A DNA stretch of 64,000 nt from Natrarchaeobius halalkaliphilus (lineage in GTDB: Archaea; Halobacteriota; Halobacteria; Halobacteriales; Natrialbaceae), in the NCBI RefSeq assembly GCF_003841485.1, contig NZ_REFY01000005.1, forward strand, positions 186,001 to 250,000. The letters run 5' to 3'. Under the pieces are notes generated by a model, which did no database searches, had not been told where the DNA came from, and saw only the letters and a program-made list of their open reading frames with translations. Of this stretch, positions 9,317-17,856 are shown piece by piece (within the stretch, counting starts at the first letter, position 1; every line of letters starts with the position of its first letter). The translations under genes were made by a program, and so were the position numbers.

Positions 9317-10536
9317 GCGAGCACGCGAGCGTACGGCCGAACGACGGTTCGGACGGACGGGCGGGCGTCGTCGTGGCGATGTGGCTGTTGACCACGATCG
9401 GATACGCGTACATCATCGTTCCGACGAGCGTCCTCCCCGTCATCCAGGAGTCGTTGCTGATCGGCCCGCTCGCCGCGAGCGTTATTCTGAGCATCACGCT
9501 GGCTGCACAGTCGATCTCGAACGTTCCGGTCGGTGCATTACTGGACCGAATGGATAATCTCCACGTGCTCGGCTGGGCGACCGTCGGTCTCGTTATCGCC
9601 GGTCTCTGGGGGTGGTACGCCGCAGCTTCGGGCGATTACTGGTCACTCCTTGGCTCCCGCGGTCTCGGTGGTGTCGTGACGGTCGTCATGTGGACCGTCG
9701 GCGTCAACGTGACGACCGGGCTCTACCAGTTCGATCGGCGCGCCACGGCGATCGGGTTCTTCACCACCAGTGCACCCGCCGGGTTCGCCCTCGGACAGTT
9801 CACGGGACCCGTCGTGGCCAACAGCTTCGGCTGGGAGAGTACGTTCGCGTTCTACAGCATCGTCGCCGGCGCGACGTTCGGCTTCGTCGTGATCGCGAGC
9901 GCCCGCTGCTCGAGTCCGACGACGCCGGAAACACCGGTTCCGACGCTGGACGAGGTTCGTGCGGTACTCGGTAACGACAGCGTCTGGCTGATCGCTATCC
10001 TCGCCGGGATCTCGTTTTCGGCGTTTTTCGTCCTCACCAACTGGATGCCGAGCTATCTCGTCGACGAATACGGGCTGTCGCTGATTCACAGCGGCTTCTT
10101 CGTGGCGCTTTTTCCCGCGGTCGGCATCGCGTCACGCTGGGGTGGTGGATTTATCTCCGACGCCTGGTTTGCCGGTCGTCGACGTCCCGTCGTCTTCTGG
10201 TCGTTCCTGATTTCGACGCCGACGTTCGTGGTCCTCGCAGTCGTCAGGGAGCCGTTTACGACGGTGTTGACGCTTTGCCTGGCAGGTATCTCGATTCAGC
10301 TCGGGATCGGCGTCTTCTTCGCGTATGCACGTGAAGTCGCTGACGCGTCCGTCTCCGCGACGGCGGTGTCGATAACGAGTGCCGTTGCCGTGGCCGGTGC
10401 GACGGTCGGTCCGGTGATCACCGGCGCGCTGTTCGAACTGTCCGGCACCTATGCGAGCGTCTTCGTGTACGTCATCTTGCTCTCGGCAGCCGGCGTGGCC
10501 CTCTCGTATAAGGCACCGGAACCTAGCGTCGCTTGA
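9313..10536 (+). CDS. MFS transporter
   Basis: Major facilitator with about twelve hydrophobic segments. The frame is open from 9202, but the earlier part is the shadow of the Rieske gene. The GTG at 9313 overlapping the Rieske stop (GTGA) is the natural start and gives 407 residues. The inter-helix motif between TM2 and TM3 is seen as GALLDRMDN. Its position in the operon points to uptake or efflux of the substrate of the amidohydrolase-Rieske pair. Confidence 0.88.
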   Translation: MSEHASVRPNDGSDGRAGVVVAMWLLTTIGYAYIIVPTSVLPVIQESLLIGPLAASVILSITLAAQSISNVPVGALLDRMDNLHVLGWATVGLVIAGLWGWYAAASGDYWSLLGSRGLGGVVTVVMWTVGVNVTTGLYQFDRRATAIGFFTTSAPAGFALGQFTGPVVANSFGWESTFAFYSIVAGATFGFVVIASARCSSPTTPETPVPTLDEVRAVLGNDSVWLIAILAGISFSAFFVLTNWMPSYLVDEYGLSLIHSGFFVALFPAVGIASRWGGGFISDAWFAGRRRPVVFWSFLISTPTFVVLAVVREPFTTVLTLCLAGISIQLGIGVFFAYAREVADASVSATAVSITSAVAVAGATVGPVITGALFELSGTYASVFVYVILLSAAGVALSYKAPEPSVA

Positions 10537-10548
10537 GACCGGCTGCTG

Positions 10549-10634
10549 TGATACGGACTGCTGTAACTCATTTCCGGCGCAACCGCGACCCGTCCTTCGG
10601 TTGCGCCGGTAAACCGTTACAGCAGACCGTATGA
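10549..10634. repeat. Long palindromic intergenic repeat, copy 1
   Basis: Outer arms at 10549-10567 and 10616-10634 (GATACGGACTGCTGTAAC against its near complement) enclose perfect inner arms CCGGCGCAACC at 10574-10584 and GGTTGCGCCGG at 10599-10609. The whole could fold into an interrupted hairpin. Homologous copies are at 24652-24736 and 16915-16996, with a degenerate one at 20628-20705. Confidence 0.8.
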
Positions 10635-10753
10635 GTTGTTTTTCAGTGAGACCGCGACCGTTCGGCGGCTGGGCCAGCAAATCGGAACAACGGACAACTC
10701 CCCATTCGAGAGGTAGTCAGACGATATAAGGGCCTCCAGCGAAACGCACTCGT

Positions 10754-10915
10754 ATGGAAGAACCCGGTGACCCGTTTCACTGTCCTCACTGTGACGAAGC
10801 TCACACCGTCAAAGAAGACGAAGAGGGATTTTCCGCCACCGTTGAGTTCAGGAAGCTGTTCGTCGAGTGCCCGACGTACGACGGCGTCATCGTCTGGGCA
10901 ACGGTGTCAGAGTGA
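10754..10915 (+). CDS. 53-residue CxxC small protein
   Basis: Short acidic reading frame (starts MEEPGDPFHCPHCDEAH) with a CPHC pair at residues 10-13 and a third cysteine at about residue 39, resembling the abundant haloarchaeal small zinc-finger proteins. A TATA-like GATATAAG at 10724-10731 lies 23-30 bp upstream of its ATG, which supports expression. It stands alone between the repeat and the SBP gene. Function unknown. Confidence 0.6.
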   Translation: MEEPGDPFHCPHCDEAHTVKEDEEGFSATVEFRKLFVECPTYDGVIVWATVSE

Positions 10916-11088
10916 ACGCAAGCGAGGGACCGGCCGAAGGATCACTCGTGTCAGTACAGAGTGACTCGAGGGAAGCCACGTTCCCGATCGGGGCGGAATG
11001 AACCGTTCGATCGTCCGATTGTCGCAGTTGATATTCACTCCCACACATAAGAAAGACTTAAGTGTTCATCCTACACCATTGTTTGTGT

Positions 11089-12168
11089 ATGCCTCGTAAG
11101 AGCAGTAGACGGAACGTGCTGACAGCTGTCGGCGCAGGATTGACGGTCGGGATCGCCGGATGTGCTGGCGACGACAACGGCAACGGCAACGGCAATGGAA
11201 CTGGGAACGGGAACGGCAACGGAACTGGAAACGGGAACGGCAACGGCAACGGTGACGACGACGTGCTGCCGGATACGCTCCGTATCGGCCACCCGGGACC
11301 GACGCGGCCGACGTACGCGGCACCACCGTACTCGCACTTCCTCGACGAGATGGAAGCGCGCGGCGTGACGGTCGAGCCGGTAACGTTCGACGGCTTCGGG
11401 CCGATGATCGCGGGAATGATCTCCGAGGACGTCGAGATCGGCTACGTGACGCCGCCGTCGCTCGCGAACGCGATCGCGGAAGGGTTCCCGGTCAGCTCGT
11501 TCATGGAGCTCTCCCAGGCGTTCAGCCAGCAAGTCTGTACCGCACCCGGTATCGACAGCTGGGACGAGATCGAAGGCGAGACGTTCATCCTCCACTCACC
11601 GAGTTCGTTCTCCGCCATGGTCGGCCGTAGCGCCGTCGAGGCCAACCTGGGCGACCCCGAAGCCGTCGAGTACCAGTACATCGCCGGAACGCCGAACCGG
11701 ATCGCCGCGATCGAGGCCGGTGAAGGGGTCGCGACGACCGCCTTCCTCGCAGGCGTTCTCGACGCCGAAGAAGAGGGTATCGTCCAGCACTTCTCGAACC
11801 CGAACGACGACTTCGACCACATGACCCTTGCGACCTGGGCGACGCTCGACGAAAACCTCGATCAGAACGAGGCGATGCACCAGGAGATCGTCGACGTGAT
11901 GCTCGAGTCCTACGAGGACATGTACGACCGAGACATCGCAGAGCTCGTCGAATATATCCAGACCGCGCCGACCGACTTCCCGGATTACGGCGAAGAAGTC
12001 TGGAGCGAAACGCTCGAGACGGCGCGAGAGGACGAGATGTGGAACACCGATCTCAGTGAGCACATCACCGACGAGAAGTTCCAGACGTCACTCGAACTCG
12101 CAGACCGTGCCGACCTGCTCGAGGAGATGCCGGACGTCGACGACCTCGTCGATCGGCGCTTCCTGTAG
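11089..12168 (+). CDS. Tat-exported lipoprotein substrate-binding protein (first paralogue)
   Basis: Extracellular solute-binding protein of the NMT1/TauA-like type. The ATG at 11089 gives a signal with SRRNVLTAV (twin arginine) and a lipobox ending GIAGC. A low-complexity Gly/Asn/Thr linker of about 25 residues, typical of haloarchaeal lipoproteins, follows. The mature part begins LRIGHPGP. It is clearly paralogous to the protein at 27320 (shared DTLRIG, the SLxNAIxEGFP motif and the GTxNRxxALEAGE motif). It is probably a binding subunit for the TauBC-like importer at 180-4149, because no other permease of this class is in the window. Confidence 0.9.
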   Translation: MPRKSSRRNVLTAVGAGLTVGIAGCAGDDNGNGNGNGTGNGNGNGTGNGNGNGNGDDDVLPDTLRIGHPGPTRPTYAAPPYSHFLDEMEARGVTVEPVTFDGFGPMIAGMISEDVEIGYVTPPSLANAIAEGFPVSSFMELSQAFSQQVCTAPGIDSWDEIEGETFILHSPSSFSAMVGRSAVEANLGDPEAVEYQYIAGTPNRIAAIEAGEGVATTAFLAGVLDAEEEGIVQHFSNPNDDFDHMTLATWATLDENLDQNEAMHQEIVDVMLESYEDMYDRDIAELVEYIQTAPTDFPDYGEEVWSETLETAREDEMWNTDLSEHITDEKFQTSLELADRADLLEEMPDVDDLVDRRFL

Positions 12169-12258
12169 TCAGCCTTTTTCGGTCAGTTTCGCGGCAACAT
12201 CTTCAAAAGAGTCCGCATTAATAATCAAATATAAGTCGTCGGAGCGTCGTTCAACGGT

Positions 12259-13317
12259 ATGGACGGGTACGAAGTCGTCGATGCGGACGCACATTACTTC
12301 GAAACGCTCGATCACATCGCACCGTATCTCGACGAGCCCTGGAAGACGCGACTCTCACAGAAGATCGACAGCCCGCAGTCGTCTATCTACCCGACGAGTA
12401 GTGGCGATCGAAACGTCTTCGGACGGATCGCTCGAGACGAACTGTCGCTTTCGGACATGACTCCCGAGGACATTCCGATGATCATGGATCACCTCGACGT
12501 CGACAAGACGATCATCCTCTCACAGAAGATGCTCTCGTTCGGTCGAATCAAAGGTGACGACGAACGGCCGGTCATCCTCGCAAACGGCTACGTCGACTAC
12601 ATGCTCGACAAGGTCGTCGATCCGGACGAGGGCGTCTACACGATGATTCCCGCGCCGTACCAGGATCCCCAGGCTGCAGCGGATCTGATCCACCGGGTTG
12701 GCGACGAAGACGGTATCTGTGGCGTCTGTCTCGTGACGCCCGGTGCGGAACCGCCGATGGGCAATCGGCGGTACGACGTCATCTACGAAGCAGCCCAGAA
12801 GGAGGGGCTCGCGCTGAACTTCCACGCCGGCGGTGGCGGGCTGGACGAGTTCCACATCAAGGGGTACGAGAAGTTCATCGAGACGCACACCCTCGGATTC
12901 CTCATGAACAACATGGCTCAGCTCACGAGCGTCGTCGTTCAGGGCGTTCCCGAGAAGTTCCCCGACCTCGAGATCGCGTTCCAGGAGTCGGGTATCTTCT
13001 GGGTACCGCTCATGATGCGGCGACTCGACGCCGAGTACCTCAAACGCCCGTCCGAGGCACCGCTGCTCGAGAAGCGACCGAGCGAGTACATCAAGGAGTT
13101 CTACTACGGCATTCAGCCACTCGAAGTTCCGGAGAACGAAGCGGAACTCGAGGGCGTCATCGAGACGATCGGCGGCGCGAGTCAGCTCATGTACGCCTCC
13201 GATTATCCCCACTGGGATTACGATCTGCCGGAGGTCATCTCGGAGCGACCGTTCCTCTCCGACGACGAGAAAGCGCGCATTCTGAGCGGAACGGCCAACG
13301 AGGTGTTCGGCCTGTGA
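12259..13317 (+). CDS. Amidohydrolase-2/ACMSD-fold metal enzyme (module 2)
   Basis: Second amidohydrolase-fold protein (352 residues). Candidate metal ligands are D-A-D-A-H at 8-12, His189 (NFHAGGG), His210, Glu243 and Asp315/His318 (YASDYPH). It keeps the general architecture of module 1 but is clearly diverged. A TATA-like AAATATAAG lies about 30 bp before the ATG. The stop overlaps the GTG of a Rieske ferredoxin gene (GTGA), the same arrangement as at 8987. Possible activities include decarboxylase, hydratase or metal-dependent oxygenase; the sequence does not decide. Confidence 0.85.
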   Translation: MDGYEVVDADAHYFETLDHIAPYLDEPWKTRLSQKIDSPQSSIYPTSSGDRNVFGRIARDELSLSDMTPEDIPMIMDHLDVDKTIILSQKMLSFGRIKGDDERPVILANGYVDYMLDKVVDPDEGVYTMIPAPYQDPQAAADLIHRVGDEDGICGVCLVTPGAEPPMGNRRYDVIYEAAQKEGLALNFHAGGGGLDEFHIKGYEKFIETHTLGFLMNNMAQLTSVVVQGVPEKFPDLEIAFQESGIFWVPLMMRRLDAEYLKRPSEAPLLEKRPSEYIKEFYYGIQPLEVPENEAELEGVIETIGGASQLMYASDYPHWDYDLPEVISERPFLSDDEKARILSGTANEVFGL

Positions 13318-13679
13318 GCGAGCGAGTCCGTGCTGGAACGGTAGGCGATCTCGGCCCCGGTGAGCGAACGGTCGTGACGGTAGACGACGAGCCCGTCGGC
13401 GTCCTCAACGTCGAGGGCGACTACTACGCGGTCCAGAACACCTGCGAACACATGGGTGGCCCCGTCTGTTCGGGGCGCGTGCAAGGAAAACTGGTTGCGG
13501 AGTTTACCGAGCCGGGTCAGCGTCCGGAAGAGGACTTCTCCGACGACAAAACCATCGCCTGTCCGTGGCACGGCTGGGAGTACGAACTCGAGACCGGCGA
13601 CCACATCGGTGACGACCGGATCTCTCTCGAAACGTACGACGTGACCGTCGAGGACGGGGTCGTCTACGTCGAATCGTAG
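13314..13679 (+). CDS. Stand-alone Rieske [2Fe-2S] ferredoxin (module 2)
   Basis: A 121-residue Rieske protein starting at a GTG that overlaps the amidohydrolase stop. Boxes are CEHMGGP (Cys44, His46) and CPWHGWEY (Cys83, His86), with an insertion of about 12 residues between the boxes relative to the module 1 ferredoxin. It has no membrane anchor and no catalytic domain. It is expected to be the electron donor for the protein coupled to it or for another oxygenase in the island. Confidence 0.92.
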   Translation: MSERVRAGTVGDLGPGERTVVTVDDEPVGVLNVEGDYYAVQNTCEHMGGPVCSGRVQGKLVAEFTEPGQRPEEDFSDDKTIACPWHGWEYELETGDHIGDDRISLETYDVTVEDGVVYVES

Positions 13680-13778
13680 GTCGGTCATCGGACCCGGAAT
13701 CAATTGGGGAAGGCGACCGCGCGAGGAGCCGGCCGATTCGGCGAAAGTTCTTATTATCAGGCCGACGAGTTGGTAGCT

Positions 13779-14564
13779 ATGCGTCTTCGAAATCGAACGG
13801 TCGTCGTCACCGGTGCGAGCAACGGCCTCGGAAAGGCGATCGCCACGGCTTGCACCGAAGAGGGTGCGCGAGTCGTCTGTGCGTCGCGATCGGCCGAGAA
13901 ACTCGACGCGCTGGCAGCGGACCTCACCGAGCGCACGGACGAGGGAAACGCGGTCGCGGTTCCGACCGACGTCCGCTCGTGGGACGACGTCCGGTCGCTC
14001 GTCGCGGAGACGACCGACCGCTTCGGTGGAATCGACGTCTTCGTCAACAACGCTGGAATTACCCAGTTGAACGTCGCCGGCGAGCCGTCCTACCGTCCGG
14101 TGTCGGACGTCCCGGTCGACGCCTGGGACGCGATCCTCGAGACGAACCTTCGCGGACCGTTCCTCTGTTCGAAAGCCGCCCTTCCCGGAATGAAAGCGCG
14201 CGGTTCCGGGCGGCTGATTCACGTCTCGTCGGGCCACGGTCTCCGTGCCCGGGCGAATCGATCGCCGTACGTGGCCTCGAAGTTCGGCCTCGAGGGGCTA
14301 CACGAGACGCTCACCCGAGAACTCGAGGAAACGGAGATCGATTCGATCGCGCTTCGACCGCCAAACGGCGGCGTCTACACCGAGCGAAAGGGGGAAAACG
14401 AAACGACGAAAGAGACGTATCGACACGAGAGCCCGACCGTCATCTCGGAGACGGCGGTTCGTCTCGCCGCCGACGAGGGCGAACACGGCGGACGATACGT
14501 CGCGAACGCTGACGGCGACAGTTACAGTACGTACACGACCGGCGACGATCCGCGAACGGAGTAA
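13779..14564 (+). CDS. Short-chain dehydrogenase/reductase
   Basis: NAD(P)-dependent SDR with a Rossmann motif TGASNGLG, NNAG and the catalytic YVASK, preceded by the Ser of VSSGHG. I take the ATG at 13779 (MRLRNRT), because a TATA-like CTTATTATC lies about 28 bp upstream. The longer frame adds 25 residues without SDR similarity. It follows the second amidohydrolase-Rieske pair and may oxidise an alcohol or dihydrodiol intermediate. Confidence 0.9.
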   Translation: MRLRNRTVVVTGASNGLGKAIATACTEEGARVVCASRSAEKLDALAADLTERTDEGNAVAVPTDVRSWDDVRSLVAETTDRFGGIDVFVNNAGITQLNVAGEPSYRPVSDVPVDAWDAILETNLRGPFLCSKAALPGMKARGSGRLIHVSSGHGLRARANRSPYVASKFGLEGLHETLTRELEETEIDSIALRPPNGGVYTERKGENETTKETYRHESPTVISETAVRLAADEGEHGGRYVANADGDSYSTYTTGDDPRTE

Positions 14565-14627
14565 TCGTCACGCGTGGTGGCGTCGTTACGTGGGGAAAAA
14601 CGCTCCGGCGTTCGAGCCGCCGTCGAG

Positions 14628-16112
14628 TTACCAGATACCCTCGAGCGCCGATTCGTACTCTTCGATCCGTTCTTCAGACGGCGATTGCGTGACTGCGGAG
14701 ACGATCGCCATCAGGATGAACTGCGTCACCAGGAGCGGAACGAACGGGTGGAAGCCCATCGTGATCGACTCGGGTAGTGGGCCGAACTCGAAGAGCCAGA
14801 GGCCGGCGAATCCGTAGATGAGGCCGACGTAGACGGCTTCTTTCGTCGACCAGCGCCAGTAAAAGGCGGCGGCCAGCGGGATGAACATCATCCCGTAGCC
14901 CGCGAACGCGAACGTTGCGGTGTCGACGATGGTATCGGTCGTGAGCAGTGCTCCGACGTACGCGAGCCCGAATATCACAACGAGGAACACTCGTGCGTAC
15001 CAGACGGCTTGTTTGTCCGTCACGCCCTCGAAGAACTCGGAGACGACGTCTTCGGTGAAGAACGTACTCATGGTGAGCACCTGACCGTCGATGCTCGACA
15101 TCATCGCCGCGAGGATGCCGGCCAGGGCGATTCCGATGACCCACCAGGGCATGAACTCGAACACCATCGTCGGCAGGATGAAGTCGGGATTGTCGATGTC
15201 CGGAATTGCGGCGATTCCCCAGAAGCCGATCATCACGGCCGGTACCCAGGCGAGAACGATGGCGATCGGGTACAACAGCGACGTCTGGCGGAGCGTCGTC
15301 ACCGAACGGGCCGTCATGTAGCGAATCACCAGGTGTGGAAACATGAAGCCGCCAATGGCGACGATGATCCCCTGTGAAAACCACATTCGTGGCGCGTACG
15401 GCGGGATACCCGCCCTGTCGAGGAGAGCTCCGTCGTTGATCTCACCGACCGACTGGGTCGCACTCGAGAAGCCACCGAGACGAAGCCCGATGTACGCGAA
15501 CAGTCCGAGCAGGACGACCAGGAACACCATCCCCTGGAACGTGTTTGTCCAGCCAGTTCCACGCATTCCACCGGGGTAGACGTACAGTCCGACGACGACG
15601 ATGACGGTCAGTGCACCGAGCCAGTACGGGACCAGTCCTTCGGTAAGCGCCTCGAAGACGATTCCGCCACCCTGAACGCCGACGAGGATGTACGGAATCG
15701 TCCAGATAGTGAACATCAGCATGAACACCAGGCCGAGGTACTTCGCTTCCCAGCGGTGGTTGGCGATCTGACCGGGGGTGATGTGACCGAACCGTTTCCC
15801 GACGATCCAGATTCGGTACCCGAACGTCATCAACAGAACCGGGAAGATGAACGCGAACAGGGCAACGAAGAACCCGAGCGCACCCGCACCGGTTCCGTAG
15901 GCCAATCCGGGAGCGCCGATCATGACGACGGCCGTCATGTTCGTCGCGAACAGCGCGAACAACAACACGACCGTTCCGAACGACCGATCCGCCATCAGGA
16001 AGTCCTCACGCGAGGAACCAGTCGCTCGAGCGGCGATCGTTCCGACGCCCAGAACGACGAGCAGGTACGCGACGGTGATGGCGAGAACAACGACGTTTTC
16101 GGTCGAAACCAT
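14628..16112 (-). CDS. Sodium:solute symporter (SSS family)
   Basis: A 494-residue carrier with about 13 hydrophobic segments, starting with an extracellular N-terminal helix and a conserved region (ATNMTAVVMIGAPGLAYGTG) typical of SSS carriers such as pantothenate, proline or acetate permeases. Its ATG overlaps the stop of the small membrane protein at 16112, forming a two-subunit PanF/YhdT-like arrangement. It is likely a Na+-driven uptake system for an organic acid used by the island; substrate not assignable. Confidence 0.92.
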   Translation of the reverse strand: MVSTENVVVLAITVAYLLVVLGVGTIAARATGSSREDFLMADRSFGTVVLLFALFATNMTAVVMIGAPGLAYGTGAGALGFFVALFAFIFPVLLMTFGYRIWIVGKRFGHITPGQIANHRWEAKYLGLVFMLMFTIWTIPYILVGVQGGGIVFEALTEGLVPYWLGALTVIVVVGLYVYPGGMRGTGWTNTFQGMVFLVVLLGLFAYIGLRLGGFSSATQSVGEINDGALLDRAGIPPYAPRMWFSQGIIVAIGGFMFPHLVIRYMTARSVTTLRQTSLLYPIAIVLAWVPAVMIGFWGIAAIPDIDNPDFILPTMVFEFMPWWVIGIALAGILAAMMSSIDGQVLTMSTFFTEDVVSEFFEGVTDKQAVWYARVFLVVIFGLAYVGALLTTDTIVDTATFAFAGYGMMFIPLAAAFYWRWSTKEAVYVGLIYGFAGLWLFEFGPLPESITMGFHPFVPLLVTQFILMAIVSAVTQSPSEERIEEYESALEGIW

Positions 16113-16402
16113 TACTGTTCACCCCCGGCGGGTTTCGCTTCCGACTCGTCGGATTCGATCGTCGGTTCGTGTTCTTCCGGCGGTTCAGGTGCCATCCGGT
16201 ACATCGCGTACAGGACGACCACACCAGAGAGAATCAGGGTAACGTCGTACGCCAACTGGAGTGGTACCCAGCCAAACACCAGCGTCGACGTCGACATCAA
16301 CCCTAACAGTTCGCTCTGATGGAGTGGAATCATGATGAGGACACCCAGTAACAGTATCGCGCGAGGGACTGTCTGTGGGTACCAGAAACTGCCCTTGAGC
16401 AT
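16112..16402 (-). CDS. DUF3311/YhdT-like small membrane subunit of the SSS carrier
   Basis: About 96 residues, two hydrophobic helices and an acidic C-terminal tail. Small proteins of this kind precede SSS permeases in many haloarchaea. I choose the ATG at 16402 (MLKGSFWY) over the one at 16426, because a TATA-like TTAAAG stretch near 16428-16437 would lie inside or too close to the longer start. Stop and next start overlap (TAATG). Confidence 0.75.
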   Translation of the reverse strand: MLKGSFWYPQTVPRAILLLGVLIMIPLHQSELLGLMSTSTLVFGWVPLQLAYDVTLILSGVVVLYAMYRMAPEPPEEHEPTIESDESEAKPAGGEQ

Positions 16403-16533
16403 GTCAACCGATATTGAAACGGACATTAGTTAAAGATTTCCCCTCGAAACGGCGCTAACGTTTCGAAACGTAGTCGTTTGACCGTATCCTACGGGCGAAT
16501 GTACCAGTAGTAATTATTATTGGACGAGATCTA

Positions 16534-16902
16534 CTATCGAGGTTCCGTTTCGAACCTCGCCCCCGGTGCATCACCGAGCGTGACCGTCACGTTCTTGAAT
16601 TGAGTGTAGTGATCGACGACTTGCTGTCCCTTTTCACGACCCAGACTGCTCTCCTTGTAGCCGCCGGACGGTGCCTCCGGTGCTATTTGTGACGACAGTA
16701 GTGCCGGCTGCGAGCGCCGGTGCGATCGATTGCGCCGCGAGCAACGTCGGTGAAATCCAGGGAATAATGTGGCCGGATCGGCCACGGAAAACGTTCCGGT
16801 CCCGTCGATCCACTCACCGCGTACGTATGCATCGTACGGATCGTCGTCACCGAATACCCGTGCACCCGCGATCAAGAGACGGTCGTGTCGAACCTGACGG
16901 AC
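16534..16902 (-). pseudogene. Decayed aldehyde dehydrogenase (two internal deletions and a frameshift)
   Basis: Three pieces of one ALDH lie in order. The N-terminal piece is near 16768-16902 (GEWIDGTGTFSVADPAT). A middle piece of about 16675-16770 reads in another frame as GHIIPWISPTLLAAQSIAPA and runs on to a VVT stretch. The C-terminal piece covers about 16534-16680 (SGGYKESSLGREKG). Compared with the intact ALDHs in this window, about 115 residues are missing between the first two pieces and most of the catalytic half between the last two, including the nucleophilic Cys. It abuts palindromic repeat copy 3. Confidence 0.8.
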
Positions 16903-16914
16903 AACGGTTCCATC

Positions 16915-16996
16915 GGACGGATTCCTGTGAGTGATTTCCGTACAATCGCGCCCCGTCTTGGGGTTGTACCGGTAAATCATTACAGCGGGCCGCATC
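16915..16996. repeat. Long palindromic intergenic repeat, copy 3
   Basis: Diverged copy of the element at 10549-10634. Aligned blocks are ACGGATTCCTGTGAGTGATTT with one gap-free core, CAATCGCG, TTGTACCGGTAAATCATTAC and AGCGGGCCGCAT. It lies between the ALDH relic and the stop codon of the SDR gene. Confidence 0.65.
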
Positions 16997-17729
16997 AGTA
17001 GTAGGTGACGCCGCCGTCGACGTTGAGCACCTGCCCGGTCATCAGTTCGCTCTCCCCGCCGGCCAGAAACGCGACCGCGTCCGCGATGTGTTCGGGTTCG
17101 ATCGTCTCCTCGAGCGTCTGTCGCGCACGGAGCTGATCCAGATACTCATCGCCCGCCTGCTGTGACGCCTCGGACCAGGTGAACCCCGGCGTGACCGCGT
17201 TCACTCGCACCGGGACGTCACCGAGTTCCGTCGCCATCGCGCGGGTCATTCCGATGATCGCCCCTTTCGACGCGACGTAGTGCAGAAAGCCGGGAACGCC
17301 CGTGTGGACGGTTGCAGAGGCGATATTGACGATACTCGAGCCGGGATCGATGTTTGGCAGCGCAGCCTTGCTCGCGAGGAAAGCACCGGTGACGTTGACG
17401 GACAGCACGTCGTTCCACTCGTCCTCGTCGATCTCGTCGAACCGTTTCTTGTCGTCGACGAGCGGGGCGTAGTACGCGGCGTTGTTGACGAGCGTCGTGA
17501 TCTCGAGTCCGTCCATCGCGGCGGCCATACTCTCGGCGTCGGTCACGTCGCCGGACCGGTACTCCGCCGATCCACCCGCGTCGACTATCGCTTCGACGGT
17601 TTCGGATCCGTCCGCGACGTCGACGACGACGACGTGAGCTCCGTCCGCTGCGAGTCGAACGGAGATCGCTCGCCCGATTCCGTTCGCTCCGCCGGTGACA
17701 ACAGCTGTGCCGTCGATCTGATTCGACAT
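16995..17729 (-). CDS. Short-chain dehydrogenase/reductase
   Basis: SDR of 244 residues with TGGANGIG, the NNAA variant of the NNAG motif, catalytic Ser in NIASA and YVASK. The C terminus LNVDGGVTYY is typical of FabG/2,3-dihydroxy-dehydrogenase-like SDRs. A TATA-like GATTTATTACC lies about 30 bp upstream on the minus strand, back to back with the promoter of the diiron gene at 17857. The stop codon touches the right arm of a palindromic repeat. Substrate unknown. Confidence 0.9.
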   Translation of the reverse strand: MSNQIDGTAVVTGGANGIGRAISVRLAADGAHVVVVDVADGSETVEAIVDAGGSAEYRSGDVTDAESMAAAMDGLEITTLVNNAAYYAPLVDDKKRFDEIDEDEWNDVLSVNVTGAFLASKAALPNIDPGSSIVNIASATVHTGVPGFLHYVASKGAIIGMTRAMATELGDVPVRVNAVTPGFTWSEASQQAGDEYLDQLRARQTLEETIEPEHIADAVAFLAGGESELMTGQVLNVDGGVTYY

Positions 17730-17856
17730 GATGGTATACGCTCACTCCTCGGTAATAAATCGACCGAGTGTACGGAGTCTCCCCGCATATACCGGGTAGC
17801 TCGTGGATCAACCCCATCACAAATTCTTTATTGACGCGGCGCATGTCTTCGTGTGT

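Noticed and set aside
11190-11260. GGCAACGG-type tandem repeat in the SBP gene, at first taken for a nucleotide repeat or CRISPR-like array
   Set aside because: It encodes the Gly/Asn linker after the lipobox, a normal feature of haloarchaeal lipoproteins; the same occurs at 27400-27470.
14674-15384. Long Arg/His-rich frame inside the symporter gene
   Set aside because: Shadow of a membrane protein read in another frame in GC-rich DNA.
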